Positions 35,231-48,779 of a DNA stretch of 64,000 nucleotides are shown here, piece by piece. Origin of the DNA: Strigamia acuminata (Eukaryota > Arthropoda > Chilopoda > Geophilomorpha > Linotaeniidae); assembly GCA_949358305.1 (NCBI GenBank), contig OX442320.1, forward strand, positions 312,501-376,500, in the 5' to 3' direction. Numbering within the stretch: the first letter of the stretch is position 1; each line of letters opens with the position of its first letter. The position numbers were made by a program, and so were the translations under genes. A model generated the notes under the pieces. It saw nothing but the letters and a program-made list of their open reading frames with translations, was not told where the DNA came from and made no database searches.

Positions 35231-36588
35231 TGTTTCTGGCAAGGTCGCAGGCGACAACCAGGCCAGAAGGAGGGGCGGCAATACTTGACTGCTGCTTGGC
35301 TAAAATTGATACACAGAAGTTGGCCAAAGACTTGAAGAAATGCAAACACTGGACTTGAACTTGCTGCTTCACATGATGATCTGCCACTGGTGAGTTCAAG
35401 GAGGAGGAAGGAGGATTTTTCTACTCACTGCACATTGCTTTCTGGTTGTATAGAGAAATGAGACTTGGAGAGAAATAAAAAGCAACCATTTTATTCTCTA
35501 AATTCTTAACAAGACTACTACAATTGAATCACGAGGATTTTACAAAGAAGTCACACTTTAACAATAATAAGAAACAACAAGTGTAACTATCTCCACATTG
35601 TATAAGGACACTTGCACTTAAAGTTACAGAGGTCTCTAAGTGCTTGTAAAGAGAAATAAGTACTGCTGGCACAACAAAACTACCGTAGAAGTTAATAGTT
35701 GAAAACACATAAGCCTAACAGCAAGTATTTGACATTAAATGCAAAAGTATACATTAACAACAGTCTCTAAACACAATGCTCATTGAGAACTAAATTATTC
35801 ACTCTAAAACACACTGAACAACTCATAAAATAGAGAAAAGAATAAGTAAAGACATTTTAGACCAATGAGCTGGCAACTTTACAGTAAGTGCAGAAGTTAA
35901 GTTATAAATCAACACAGATAAATCTTAAACTTAACACTTTTACATTGCATAATAATTAAGTGATTAATTATTAATCAGAACCCACAAAAACTCTTTGGGA
36001 TTAAACATTTTCTCCTCTCTTTACAGATACAAGTAGACCACTCCCACAGTAATGGCCGACAATGTAAACAGAGATCACTTGCAGGAAGATAAAAAGGCTT
36101 GAAATTAGCTCACTAGACAGGCTACACACAATCTAAGTTAACAAAACGCTTAATTGGTTAGTAATATACAGAAAACAAACAGAAATTGATTGAAACAGCT
36201 TAAAACTGATAATAACATACATTTCTCATTCTAGTACCCTTTTGCTGTCTGAGAGCATCATTACACCTTGTCACTACATTGACAGTAGTGGACTGGAAAC
36301 AGGAAAACACTTGGAAACATCAAAACATGCATAACACAGGTAAACAAGATAGAAAATAAATTCTAAGTGGATAAATAACTAATGTAAGAACTCTTTTCTT
36401 CCCAGATTTATCCGGTCAGATCAACCAGTACTGAGAAATTCACTCAAACTAACTCAAAGAAGACTTATATTCAAATAAGTGTCTAATTAAATTCCCAATC
36501 TAAGATAAATATTAAAAACCCTTTTTAATAATTCCAGATGACTAATTTTTAAGACGTTTAGCAGCTTTCCTTTATGTTGCTAGCAACA
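35231..36588 (-). repeat. 5' LTR of the kinase element
   Basis: 1358 bp, identical to the 3' LTR wherever compared, with the terminal palindrome TGTTGCTAGCAACA at 36575-36588 and AATAAA (minus strand) at 35490-35495. Transcription would start inside this LTR and run leftward through the fusion gene. Confidence 0.95.
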
Positions 36589-39500
36589 ACTATGATGAGA
36601 TCAAAAGTCTATTCTCCCAAATCATTGCTTGGATGTTTCTAAAACTTACATTGGAGCCTTCTACTAAGGTTTAAACACTATTTCTGAACATTCAGAGACA
36701 TTGGTCTTGTGGTGTTTGTGCTAAGTCAACTGTGATGAGATCAAAAGTCTATTCTCTCAAATCATTGCTTGGATGTTTCTAAAACTTACATTGGAGCCTT
36801 CTACTAAGGTTTAAACACTATTTCTGAACATTCAGAGACATTGATCTTGTGGTCTTTGTGCTAAGTCAACTGCAATGTGAAATAAGCTCAAAATTTTTTT
36901 TTCAAAATTTATTGCTTGGATGTTGCTAAAACTTACATTGAAGGCTTCTACTAAGGTTTAAACACTATTTCTGAACATTCAGAGACATTGGACTTGTGGT
37001 GTTTGTGCTAAGTCAACCGTGATAAGATCAAAAGTCTATTCTCCCAAATCATTGCTTATATGTTTCTAAAACTTACATTGGAGCCTTCTACTAAGGTTTA
37101 AACACTATTTCTGAACATTCAGAGACATTGGTCTTGTGGTGTTTGTGCTAAGTCAACTGTGATGAGATCAAAAGTCTATTCTCCCAAATCATTGCTTGGA
37201 TGTTTCTAAAACTTACATTGGAGCCTTCTACTAAGGTTTAAACACTATTTCTGAACATTCAGAGACATTGGTCTTGTGGTGTTTGTGCTAAGTCAACTAT
37301 GATGAGATCAAAAGTCTATTCTCCCAAATGATTGCTTGGATGTTTCTAAAACTTACATTGGAGCCTTCTACTAAGGTTTAAACACTATTTCTGAACATTC
37401 AGAGACATTGGTCTTGTGGTGTTTGTGCTAAGTTAACTGTGATGAGATCAAAAGTCTATTCTCGCAAATCATTGCTTGGATGTTGCTAAAACTTCCCTTG
37501 AAGTCTTCTACTAAGGTTTAAACACTATTTCTGAACATTCAGAGACATTGGTCTTGTGGTGTTTGTGCTAAGTCAACTGCGATGTGAAATGAGCTCAAAA
37601 TTTTTTTTTCAAAATTTATTGCTTGGATGTTGCTAAAACTTTCATTGGAGCCTTCTACTAAGGTTTAAACACTATTTCTGAACATTCAGAGACATTGGTC
37701 TTGTGGTGTTTGTGCTAAGTCAACTGTGATGAGATCAAAAGTCTATTCTCGCAAATCATTGCTTGGATGTTGCTAAAACTTCCCTTGAAGTCTTCTACTA
37801 AGGTTTAAACACTATTTCTGAACATTCAGAGACATTGGTCTTGTGGTGTTTGTGCTAAGTTAACTGTGATGAGATCAAAAGTCTATTCTCGCAAATCATT
37901 GCTTGGATGTTGCTAAAACTTCCCTTGAAGTCTTCTACTAAGGTTTAAACACTATTTCTGAACATTCAGAGACATTGGTCTTGTGGTGTTTGTGCTAAGT
38001 CAACTGCGATGTGAAATGAGCTCAAAATTTTTTTTTCAAAATTTATTGCTTGGATGTTGCTAAAACTTTCATTGGAGCCTTCTACTAAGGTTTAAACACT
38101 ATTTCTGAACATTCAGAGACATTGGTCTTGTGGTGTTTGTGCTAAGTTAACTGTGATGAGATCAAAAGTCTATTCTCGCAAATCATTGCTTGGATGTTGC
38201 TAAAACTTCCCTTGAAGTCTTCTACTAAGGTTTAAACACTATTTCTGAACATTCAGAGACATTGGTCTTGTGGTGTTTGTGCTAAGTCAACTGCGATGTG
38301 AAATGAGCTCAAAATTTTTTTTTCAAAATTTATTGCTTGGATGTTGCTAAAACTTTCATTGGAGCCTTCTACTAAGGTTTAAACACTATTTCTGAACATT
38401 CAGAGACATTGGTCTTGTGGTGTTTGTGCTAAGTCAACTGTGATGAGATCAAAAGTCTATTCTCCCAAATCATTGCTTGGATGTTTCTAAAACTTACATT
38501 GGAGCCTTCTACTAAGGTTTAAACACTATTTCTGAACATTCAGAGACATTGGTCTTGTGGTGTTTGTGCTAAGTCAACTATGATGAGATCAAAAGTCTAT
38601 TCTCCCAAATCATTGCTTGGATGTTTCTAAAACTTACATTGGAGCCTTCTACTAAGGTTTAAACACTATTTCTGAACATTCAGAGACATTGGTCTTGTGG
38701 TGTTTGTGCTAAGTCAACTATGATGAGATCAAAAGTCTATTCTCCCAAATCATTGCTTGGATGTTTCTAAAACTTACATTGGAGCCTTCTACTAAGGTTT
38801 AAACACTATTTCTGAACATTCAGAGACATTGGTCTTGTGGTGTTTGTGCTAAGTCAACTGTGATGAGATCAAAAGTCTATTCTCTCAAATCATTGCTTGG
38901 ATGTTTCTAAAACTTACATTGGAGCCTTCTACTAAGGTTTAAACACTATTTCTGAACATTCAGAGACATTGATCTTGTGGTCTTTGTGCTAAGTCAACTG
39001 CAATGTGGAATAAGCTCAAAATTTTTTTTTCAAAATTTATTGCTTGGATGTTGCTAAAACTTACATTGAAGGCTTCTACTAAGGTTTAAACACTATTTCT
39101 GAACATTCAGAGACATTGGACTTGTGGTGTTTGTGCTAAGTCAACCGTGATAAGATCAAAAGTCTATTCTCCCAAATCATTGCTTATATGTTTCTAAAAC
39201 TTACATTGGAGCCTTCTACTAAGGTTTAAACACTATTTCTGAACATTCAGAGACATTGGTCTTGTGGTGTTTGTGCTAAGTCAACTGTGATGAGATCAAA
39301 AGTCTATTCTCCCAAATCATTGCTTGGATGTTTCTAAAACTTACATTGGAGCCTTCTACTAAGGTTTAAACACTATTTCTGAACATTCAGAGACATTGGT
39401 CTTGTGGTGTTTGTGCTAAGTCAACTATGATGAGATCAAAAGTCTATTCTCCCAAATGATTGCTTGGATGTTTCTAAAACTTACATTGGAGCCTTCTACT

Positions 39501-41960
39501 AAGGTTTAAACACTATTTCTGAACATTCAGAGACATTGGTCTTGTGGTGTTTGTGCTAAGTTAACTGTGATGAGATCAAAAGTCTATTCTCGCAAATCAT
39601 TGCTTGGATGTTGCTAAAACTTCCCTTGAAGTCTTCTACTAAGGTTTAAACACTATTTCTGAACATTCAGAGACATTGGTCTTGTGGTGTTTGTGCTAAG
39701 TCAACTGCGATGTGAAATGAGCTCAAAATTTTTTTTTCAAAATTTATTGCTTGGATGTTGCTAAAACTTTCATTGGAGCCTTCTACTAAGGTTTAAACAC
39801 TATTTCTGAACATTCAGAGACATTGGTCTTGTGGTGTTTGTGCTAAGTCAACTGTGATGAGATCAAAAGTCTATTCTCCCAAATCATTGCTTGGATGTTT
39901 CTAAAACTTACATTGAAGCCTTCTACTAAGGTTTAAACACTATTTCTGAACATTCAGAGACATTGGTCTTGTGGTGTTTGTGCTAAGTCAACTATGATGA
40001 GATCAAAAGTCTATTCTCCCAAATCATTGCTTGGATGTTTCTAAAACTTACATTGGAGCCTTCTACTAAGGTTTAAACACTATTTCTGAACATTCAGAGA
40101 CATTGGTCTTGTGGTGTTTGTGCTAAGTCAACTATGATGAGATCAAAAGTCTATTCTCCCAAATCATTGCTTGGATGTTTCTAAAACTTACATTGGAGCC
40201 TTCTACTAAGGTTTAAACACTATTTCTGAACATTCAGAGACATTGGTCTTGTGGTGTTTGTGCTAAGTCAACTGCGATGTAAAATGAGCTCAAAATTTTT
40301 TTTTCAAAATTTATTGCTTGGATGTTGCTAAAACTTACATTGGAGCCTTCTACTAAGGTTTAAACACTATTTCTGAATATTCAGAGACATTGGTCTTGTG
40401 GTGTTTGTGCTAAGTCAACTGTGATGAGATCAAAAGTCTATTCTCCCAAATCATTGCTTGGATGTTTCTAAAACTTACATTGGAGCCTTCTACTAAGGTT
40501 TAAACACTATTTCTGAACATTCAGAGACATTGATCTTGTGGTGTTTGTGCTAAGTCAACTATGATGAGATCAAAAGTCTATTCTCCCAAATGATTGCTTG
40601 GATGTTTCTAAAACTTACATTGGAGCCTTCTACTAAGGTTTAAACACTATTTCTGAACATTCAGAGACATTGGTCTTGTGGTGTTTGTGCTAAGTTAACT
40701 GTGATGAGATCAAAAGTCTATTCTCGCAAATCATTGCTTGGATGTTGCTAAAACTTCTCTTGAAGTCTTCTACTAAGGTTTAAACACTATTTCTGAACAT
40801 TTAGAGACATTGGTCTTGTGGTGTTTGTGCTAAGTCAACTGCGATGTGAAATGAGCTCAAAATTTTTTTTTTTCAAAATTTATTGCTTGGATGTTGCTAA
40901 AACCTACATTGGAGCCTTCTACTAAGGTTTAAACACTATTTCTGAACATTCAGAGACATTGGTCTTGTGGTGTTTGTGCTAAGTTAACTGTGATGAGATC
41001 AAAAGTCTATTCTCCCAAATCATTGCTTGGATGTTTCTAAAACTTACATTGGAGCCTTCTACTAAGGTTTAAACACTATTTCTGAACATTCAGAGACATT
41101 GATCTTGTGGTGTTTGTGCTAAGTCAACTATGATGAGATCAAAAGTCTATTCTCCCAAATGATTGCTTGGATGTTTCTAAAACTTACATTGGAGCCTTCT
41201 ACTAAGGTTTAAACACTATTTCTGAACATTCAGAGACATTGGTCTTGTGGTGTTTGTGCTAAGTTAACTGTGATGAGATCAAAAGTCTATTCTCGCAAAT
41301 CATTGCTTGGATGTTGCTAAAACTTCTCTTGAAGTCTTCTACTAAGGTTTAAACACTATTTCTGAACATTTAGAGACATTGGTCTTGTGGTGTTTGTGCT
41401 AAGTCAACTGCGATGTGAAATGAGCTCAAAATTTTTTTTTTTCAAAATTTATTGCTTGGATGTTGCTAAAACCTACATTGGAGCCTTCTACTAAGGTTTA
41501 AACACTATTTCTGAACATTCAGAGACATTGGTCTTGTGGTGTTTGTGCTAAGTTAACTGTGATGAGATCAAAAGTCTATTCTCGCAAATCATTGCTTGGA
41601 TGTTGCTAAAACTTCCCTTGAAGTCTTCTACTAAGGTTTAAACACTATTTCTGAACATTCAGAGACATTGGTCTTGTGGTGTTTGTGCTAAGTCAACTGC
41701 GATGTGAAATGAGCTCAAAATTTTTTTTTCAAAATTTATTGCTTGGATGTTGCTAAAACTTACATTGGAGCCTTCTACTAAGGTTTAAACACTATTTCTG
41801 AATATTCAGAGACATTGGTCTTGTGGTGTTTGTGCTAAGTCAACTGTGATGAGATCAAAAGTCTATTCTCCCAAATCATTGCTTGGATGTTTCTAAAACT
41901 TACATTGGAGCCTTCTACTAAGGTTTAAACACTATTTCTGAACATTCAGAGACATTGGTC

Positions 41961-43383
41961 TTATGGTGTTTGTGCTAAGTCAACTATGATGAGATCAAAA
42001 GTCTATTCTCCCAAATCATTGCTTGGATGTTTCTAAAACTTACATTGGAGCCTTCTACTAAGGTTTAAACACTAATTCTGAACATTCAGAGACATTGGTC
42101 TTGTGGTGTTTGTGCTAAGTCAACTATGATGAGATCAAAAGTCTATTCTCCCAAATCATTGCTTGGATGTTTCTAAAACTTACATTGGAGCCTTCTACTA
42201 AGGTTTAAACACTATTTCTGAACATTCAGAGACATTGGTCTTGTGGTGTTTGTGCTAAGTCAACTGCGATGTGAAATGAGCTCAAAATTTTTTTTTCAAA
42301 ATTTATTGCTTGGATGTTGCTAAAACTTACATTGGAGCCTTCTACTAAGGTTTAAACACTATTTCTGAATATTCAGAGACATTGGTCTTGTGGTGTTTGT
42401 GCTAAGTCAACTGTGATGAGATCAAAAGTCTATTCTCCCAAATCATTGCTTGGATGTTTCTAAAACTTACATTGGAGCCTTCTACTAAGGTTTAAACACT
42501 ATTTCTGAACATTCAGAGACATTGGTCTTGTGGTGTTTGTGCTAAGTCAACTATGATGAGATCAAAAGTCTATTCTCCCAAATGATTGCTTGGATGTTTC
42601 TAAAACTTACATTGGAGCCTTCTACTAAGGTTTAAACACTATTTCTGAACATTCAGAGACATTGGTCTTGTGGTGTTTGTGCTAAGTTAACTGTGATGAG
42701 ATCAAAAGTCTATTCTCGCAAATCATTGCTTGGATGTTGCTAAAACTTCTCTTGAAGTCTTCTACTAAGGTTTAAACACTATTTCTGAACATTTAGAGAC
42801 ATTGGTCTTGTGGTGTTTGTGCTAAGTCAACTGCGATGTGAAATGAGCTCAAAATTTTTTTTTTTCAAAATTTATTGCTTGGATGTTGCTAAAACCTACA
42901 TTGGAGCCTTCTACTAAGGTTTAAACACTATTTCTGAACATTCAGAGACATTGGTCTTGTGGTGTTTGTGCTAAGTTAACTGTGATGAGATCAAAAGTCT
43001 ATTCTCGCAAATCATTGCTTGGATGTTGCTAAAACTTCCCTTGAAGTCTTCTACTAAGGTTTAAACACTATTTCTGAACATTCAGAGACATTGGTCTTGT
43101 GGTGTTTGTGCTAAGTCAACTGCGATGTGAAATGAGCTCAAAATTTTTTTTTCAAAATTTATTGCTTGGATGTTGCTAAAACTTACATTGGAGCCTTCTA
43201 CTAAGGTTTAAACACTATTTCTGAATATTCAGAGACATTGGTCTTGTGGTGTTTGTGCTAAGTCAACTGTGATGAGATCAAAAGTCTATTCTCCCAAATC
43301 ATTGCTTGGATGTTTCTAAAACTTACATTGGAGCCTTCTACTAAGGTTTAAACACTATTTCTGAACATTCAGAGACATTGGTC
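41961..43383. repeat. 1423-bp higher-order satellite unit, second locus
   Basis: Spacing between ttatggtg markers is again 1423 bp with the same monomer order as 12531-13953, about 29.4 kb away, so long-range copying of this unit has occurred. Confidence 0.82.
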
Positions 43384-46300
43384 TTATGGTGTTTGTGCTA
43401 AGTCAACTATGATGAGATCAAAAGTCTATTCTCCCAAATCATTGCTTGGATGTTTCTAAAACTTACATTGGAGCCTTCTACTAAGGTTTAAACACTAATT
43501 CTGAACATTCAGAGACATTGGTCTTGTGGTGTTTGTGCTAAGTCAACTATGATGAGATCAAAAGTCTATTCTCCCAAATCATTGCTTGGATGTTTCTAAA
43601 ACTTACATTGGAGCCTTCTACTAAGGTTTAAACACTATTTCTGAACATTCAGAGACATTGGTCTTGTGGTGTTTGTGCTAAGTCAACTGCGATGTGAAAT
43701 GAGCTCAAAATTTTTTTTTCAAAATTTATTGCTTGGATGTTGCTAAAACTTACATTGGAGCCTTCTACTAAGGTTTAAACACTATTTCTGAATATTCAGA
43801 GACATTGGTCTTGTGGTGTTTGTGCTAAGTCAACTGTGATGAGATCAAAAGTCTATTCTCCCAAATGATTGCTTGGATGTTTCTAAAACTTACATTGGAG
43901 CCTTCTACTAAGGTTTAAACACTATTTCTGAACATTCAGAGACATTGGTCTTGTGGTGTTTGTGCTAAGTCAACTATGATGAGATCAAAAGTCTATTCTC
44001 CCAAATCATTGCTTGGATGTTTCTAAAACTTACATTGGAGCCTTCTACTAAGGTTTAAACACTATTTCTGAACATTCAGAGACATTGGTCTTGTGGTGTT
44101 TGTGCTAAGTCAACTGCGATGTAAAATGAGCTCAAAATTTTTTTTTTCAAAATTTATTGCTTGGATGTTGCTAAAACTTACATTGGAGCCTTCTACTAAG
44201 GTTTAAACACTATTTCTGAACATTCAGAGACATTGGTCTTGTGGTGTTTGTGCTAAGTCAACTGTGATGAGATCAAAAGTCTATTCTCTCAAATCATTGC
44301 TTGGATGTTTCTAAAACTTACATTGGAGCCTTCTACTAAGGTTTAAACACTATTTCTGAACATTCAGAGACATTGATCTTGTGGTCTTTGTGCTAAGTCA
44401 ACTGCAATGTGAAATAAGCTCAAAATTTTTTTTTCAAAATTTATTGCTTGGATGTTGCTAAAACTTACATTGAAGGCTTCTACTAAGGTTTAAACACTAT
44501 TTCTGAACATTCAGAGACATTGGACTTGTGGTGTTTGTGCTAAGTCAACCGTGATAAGATCAAAAGTCTATTCTCCCAAATCATTGCTTGGATGTTTCTA
44601 AAACTTACATTGGAGCCTTCTACTAAGGTTTAAACACTATTTCTGAACATTCAGAGACATTGGTCTTGTGGTGTTTGTGCTAAGTCAACTGTGATGAGAT
44701 CAAAAGTCTATTCTCCCAAATCATTGCTTGGATGTTTCTAAAACTTACATTGGAGCCTTCTACTAAGGTTTAAACACTATTTCTGAACATTCAGAGACAT
44801 TGGTCTTGTGGTGTTTGTGCTAAGTCAACTATGATGAGATCAAAAGTCTATTCTCCCAAATGATTGCTTGGATGTTTCTAAAACTTACATTGGAGCCTTC
44901 TACTAAGGTTTAAACACTATTTCTGAACATTCAGAGACATTGGTCTTGTGGTGTTTGTGCTAAGTCAACTATGATGAGATCAAAAGTCTATTCTCCCAAA
45001 TCATTGCTTGGATGTTTCTAAAACTTACATTGGAGCCTTCTACTAAGGTTTAAACACTATTTCTGAACATTCAGAGACATTGGTCTTGTGGTGTTTGTGC
45101 TAAGTCAACTGCGATGTAAAATGAGCTCAAAATTTTTTTTTTCAAATTTTATTGCTTGGATGTTGCTAAAACTTACATTGGAGCCTTCTACTAAGGTTTA
45201 AACACTATTTCTGAACATTCAGAGACATTGGTCTTGTGGTGTTTGTGCTAAGTCAACTGTGATGAGATCAAAAGTCTATTCTCTCAAATCATTGCTTGGA
45301 TGTTTCTAAAACTTACATTGGAGCCTTCTACTAAGGTTTAAACACTATTTCTGAACATTCAGAGACATTGGACTTGTGGTGTTTGTGCTAAGTCAACCGT
45401 GATAAGATCAAAAGTCTATTCTCCCAAATCATTGCTTGGATGTTTCTAAAACTTACATTGGAGCCTTCTACTAAGGTTTAAACACTATTTCTGAACATTC
45501 AGAGACATTGGTCTTGTGGTGTTTGTGCTAAGTCAACTGTGATGAGATCAAAAGTCTATTCTCCCAAATCATTGCTTGGATGTTTCTAAAACTTACATTG
45601 GAGCCTTCTACTAAGGTTTAAACACTATTTCTGAACATTCAGAGACATTGGTCTTGTGGTGTTTGTGCTAAGTCAACTATGATGAGATCAAAAGTCTATT
45701 CTCCCAAATGATTGCTTGGATGTTTCTAAAACTTACATTGGAGCCTTCTACTAAGGTTTAAACACTATTTCTGAACATTCAGAGACATTGGTCTTGTGGT
45801 GTTTGTGCTAAGTCAACTATGATGAGATCAAAAGTCTATTCTCCCAAATCATTGCTTGGATGTTTCTAAAACTTACATTGGAGCCTTCTACTAAGGTTTA
45901 AACACTATTTCTGAACATTCAGAGACATTGGTCTTGTGGTGTTTGTGCTAAGTCAACTATGATGAGATCAAAAGTCTATTCTCCCAAATGATTGCTTGGA
46001 TGTTTCTAAAACTTACATTGGAGCCTTCTACTAAGGTTTAAACACTATTTCTGAACATTCAGAGACATTGGTCTTGTGGTGTTTGTGCTAAGTTAACTGT
46101 GATGAGATCAAAAGTCTATTCTCGCAAATCATTGCTTGGATGTTGCTAAAACTTCTCTTGAAGTCTTCTACTAAGGTTTAAACACTATTTCTGAACATTT
46201 AGAGACATTGGTCTTGTGGTGTTTGTGCTAAGTCAACTGCGATGTGAAATGAGCTCAAAATTTTTTTTTTTCAAAATTTATTGCTTGGATGTTGCTAAAA

Positions 46301-47358
46301 CCTACATTGGAGCCTTCTACTAAGGTTTAAACACTATTTCTGAACATTCAGAGACATTGGTCTTGTGGTGTTTGTGCTAAGTTAACTGTGATGAGATCAA
46401 AAGTCTATTCTCCCAAATCATTGCTTGGATGTTTCTAAAACTTACATTGGAGCCTTCTACTAAGGTTTAAACACTATTTCTGAACATTCAGAGACATTGA
46501 TCTTGTGGTGTTTGTGCTAAGTCAACTATGATGAGATCAAAAGTCTATTCTCCCAAATGATTGCTTGGATGTTTCTAAAACTTACATTGGAGCCTTCTAC
46601 TAAGGTTTAAACACTATTTCTGAACATTCAGAGACATTGGTCTTGTGGTGTTTGTGCTAAGTTAACTGTGATGAGATCAAAAGTCTATTCTCGCAAATCA
46701 TTGCTTGGATGTTGCTAAAACTTCTCTTGAAGTCTTCTACTAAGGTTTAAACACTATTTCTGAACATTTAGAGACATTGGTCTTGTGGTGTTTGTGCTAA
46801 GTCAACTGCGATGTGAAATGAGCTCAAAATTTTTTTTTTTCAAAATTTATTGCTTGGATGTTGCTAAAACCTACATTGGAGCCTTCTACTAAGGTTTAAA
46901 CACTATTTCTGAACATTCAGAGACATTGGTCTTGTGGTGTTTGTGCTAAGTTAACTGTGATGAGATCAAAAGTCTATTCTCGCAAATCATTGCTTGGATG
47001 TTGCTAAAACTTCCCTTGAAGTCTTCTACTAAGGTTTAAACACTATTTCTGAACATTCAGAGACATTGGTCTTGTGGTGTTTGTGCTAAGTCAACTGCGA
47101 TGTGAAATGAGCTCAAAATTTTTTTTTCAAAATTTATTGCTTGGATGTTGCTAAAACTTACATTGGAGCCTTCTACTAAGGTTTAAACACTATTTCTGAA
47201 TATTCAGAGACATTGGTCTTGTGGTGTTTGTGCTAAGTCAACTGTGATGAGATCAAAAGTCTATTCTCCCAAATCATTGCTTGGATGTTTCTAAAACTTA
47301 CATTGGAGCCTTCTACTAAGGTTTAAACACTATTTCTGAACATTCAGAGACATTGGTC

Positions 47359-48779
47359 TTATGGTGTTTGTGCTAAGTCAACTATGATGAGATCAAAAGT
47401 CTATTCTCCCAAATCATTGCTTGGATGTTTCTAAAACTTACATTGGAGCCTTCTACTAAGGTTTAAACACTAATTCTGAACATTCAGAGACATTGGTCTT
47501 GTGGTGTTTGTGCTAAGTCAACTATGATGAGATCAAAAGTCTATTCTCCCAAATCATTGCTTGGATGTTTCTAAAACTTACATTGGAGCCTTCTACTAAG
47601 GTTTAAACACTATTTCTGAACATTCAGAGACATTGGTCTTGTGGTGTTTGTGCTAAGTCAACTGCGATGTGAAATGAGCTCAAAATTTTTTTTTCAAAAT
47701 TTATTGCTTGGATGTTGCTAAAACTTACATTGGAGCCTTCTACTAAGGTTTAAACACTATTTCTGAATATTCAGAGACATTGGTCTTGTGGTGTTTGTGC
47801 TGTCAACTGTGATGAGATCAAAAGTCTATTCTCCCAAATCATTGCTTGGATGTTTCTAAAACTTACATTGGAGCCTTCTACTAAGGTTTAAACACTATTT
47901 CTGAACATTCAGAGACATTGGTCTTGTGGTGTTTGTGCTAAGTCAACTATGATGAGATCAAAAGTCTATTCTCCCAAATGATTGCTTGGATGTTTCTAAA
48001 ACTTACATTGGAGCCTTCTACTAAGGTTTAAACACTATTTCTGAACATTCAGAGACATTGGTCTTGTGGTGTTTGTGCTAAGTTAACTGTGATGAGATCA
48101 AAAGTCTATTCTCGCAAATCATTGCTTGGATGTTGCTAAAACTTCTCTTGAAGTCTTCTACTAAGGTTTAAACACTATTTCTGAACATTTAGAGACATTG
48201 GTCTTGTGGTGTTTGTGCTAAGTCAACTGCGATGTGAAATGAGCTCAAAATTTTTTTTTTTCAAAATTTATTGCTTGGATGTTGCTAAAACCTACATTGG
48301 AGCCTTCTACTAAGGTTTAAACACTATTTCTGAACATTCAGAGACATTGGTCTTGTGGTGTTTGTGCTAAGTTAACTGTGATGAGATCAAAAGTCTATTC
48401 TCGCAAATCATTGCTTGGATGTTGCTAAAACTTCCCTTGAAGTCTTCTACTAAGGTTTAAACACTATTTCTGAACATTCAGAGACATTGGTCTTGTGGTG
48501 TTTGTGCTAAGTCAACTGCGATGTGAAATGAGCTCAAAATTTTTTTTTCAAAATTTATTGCTTGGATGTTGCTAAAACTTACATTGGAGCCTTCTACTAA
48601 GGTTTAAACACTATTTCTGAATATTCAGAGACATTGGTCTTGTGGTGTTTGTGCTAAGTCAACTGTGATGAGATCAAAAGTCTATTCTCCCAAATCATTG
48701 CTTGGATGTTTCTAAAACTTACATTGGAGCCTTCTACTAAGGTTTAAACACTATTTCTGAACATTCAGAGACATTGGTC
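47359..48779. repeat. 1421-bp higher-order satellite unit, third locus
   Basis: Same 10-monomer order as at 12531 and 41961; two bases shorter because one monomer reads gtgctgtcaac instead of gtgctaagtcaac near 47800. Confidence 0.82.

Larger units (their letters stand above)
29998..36588 (-). mobile_element. Non-autonomous BEL/Pao-type LTR element carrying a thymidine kinase
   Basis: A complete 6591-bp insertion on the minus strand: 5' LTR (35231-36588), primer site, leader of about 0.8 kb, one frame of 1005 residues, and 3' LTR (29998-31355). Both LTRs are 1358 bp and identical wherever compared, with TG...CA ends and a 4-bp target duplication, so insertion was recent. The frame encodes BEL/Pao Gag and protease followed by a TK1-type thymidine kinase; no reverse transcriptase, RNase H or integrase is present anywhere in the element. 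It must therefore be mobilised by another element, most simply a relative of the BEL/Pao copy at 1-5267. Confidence 0.95.
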
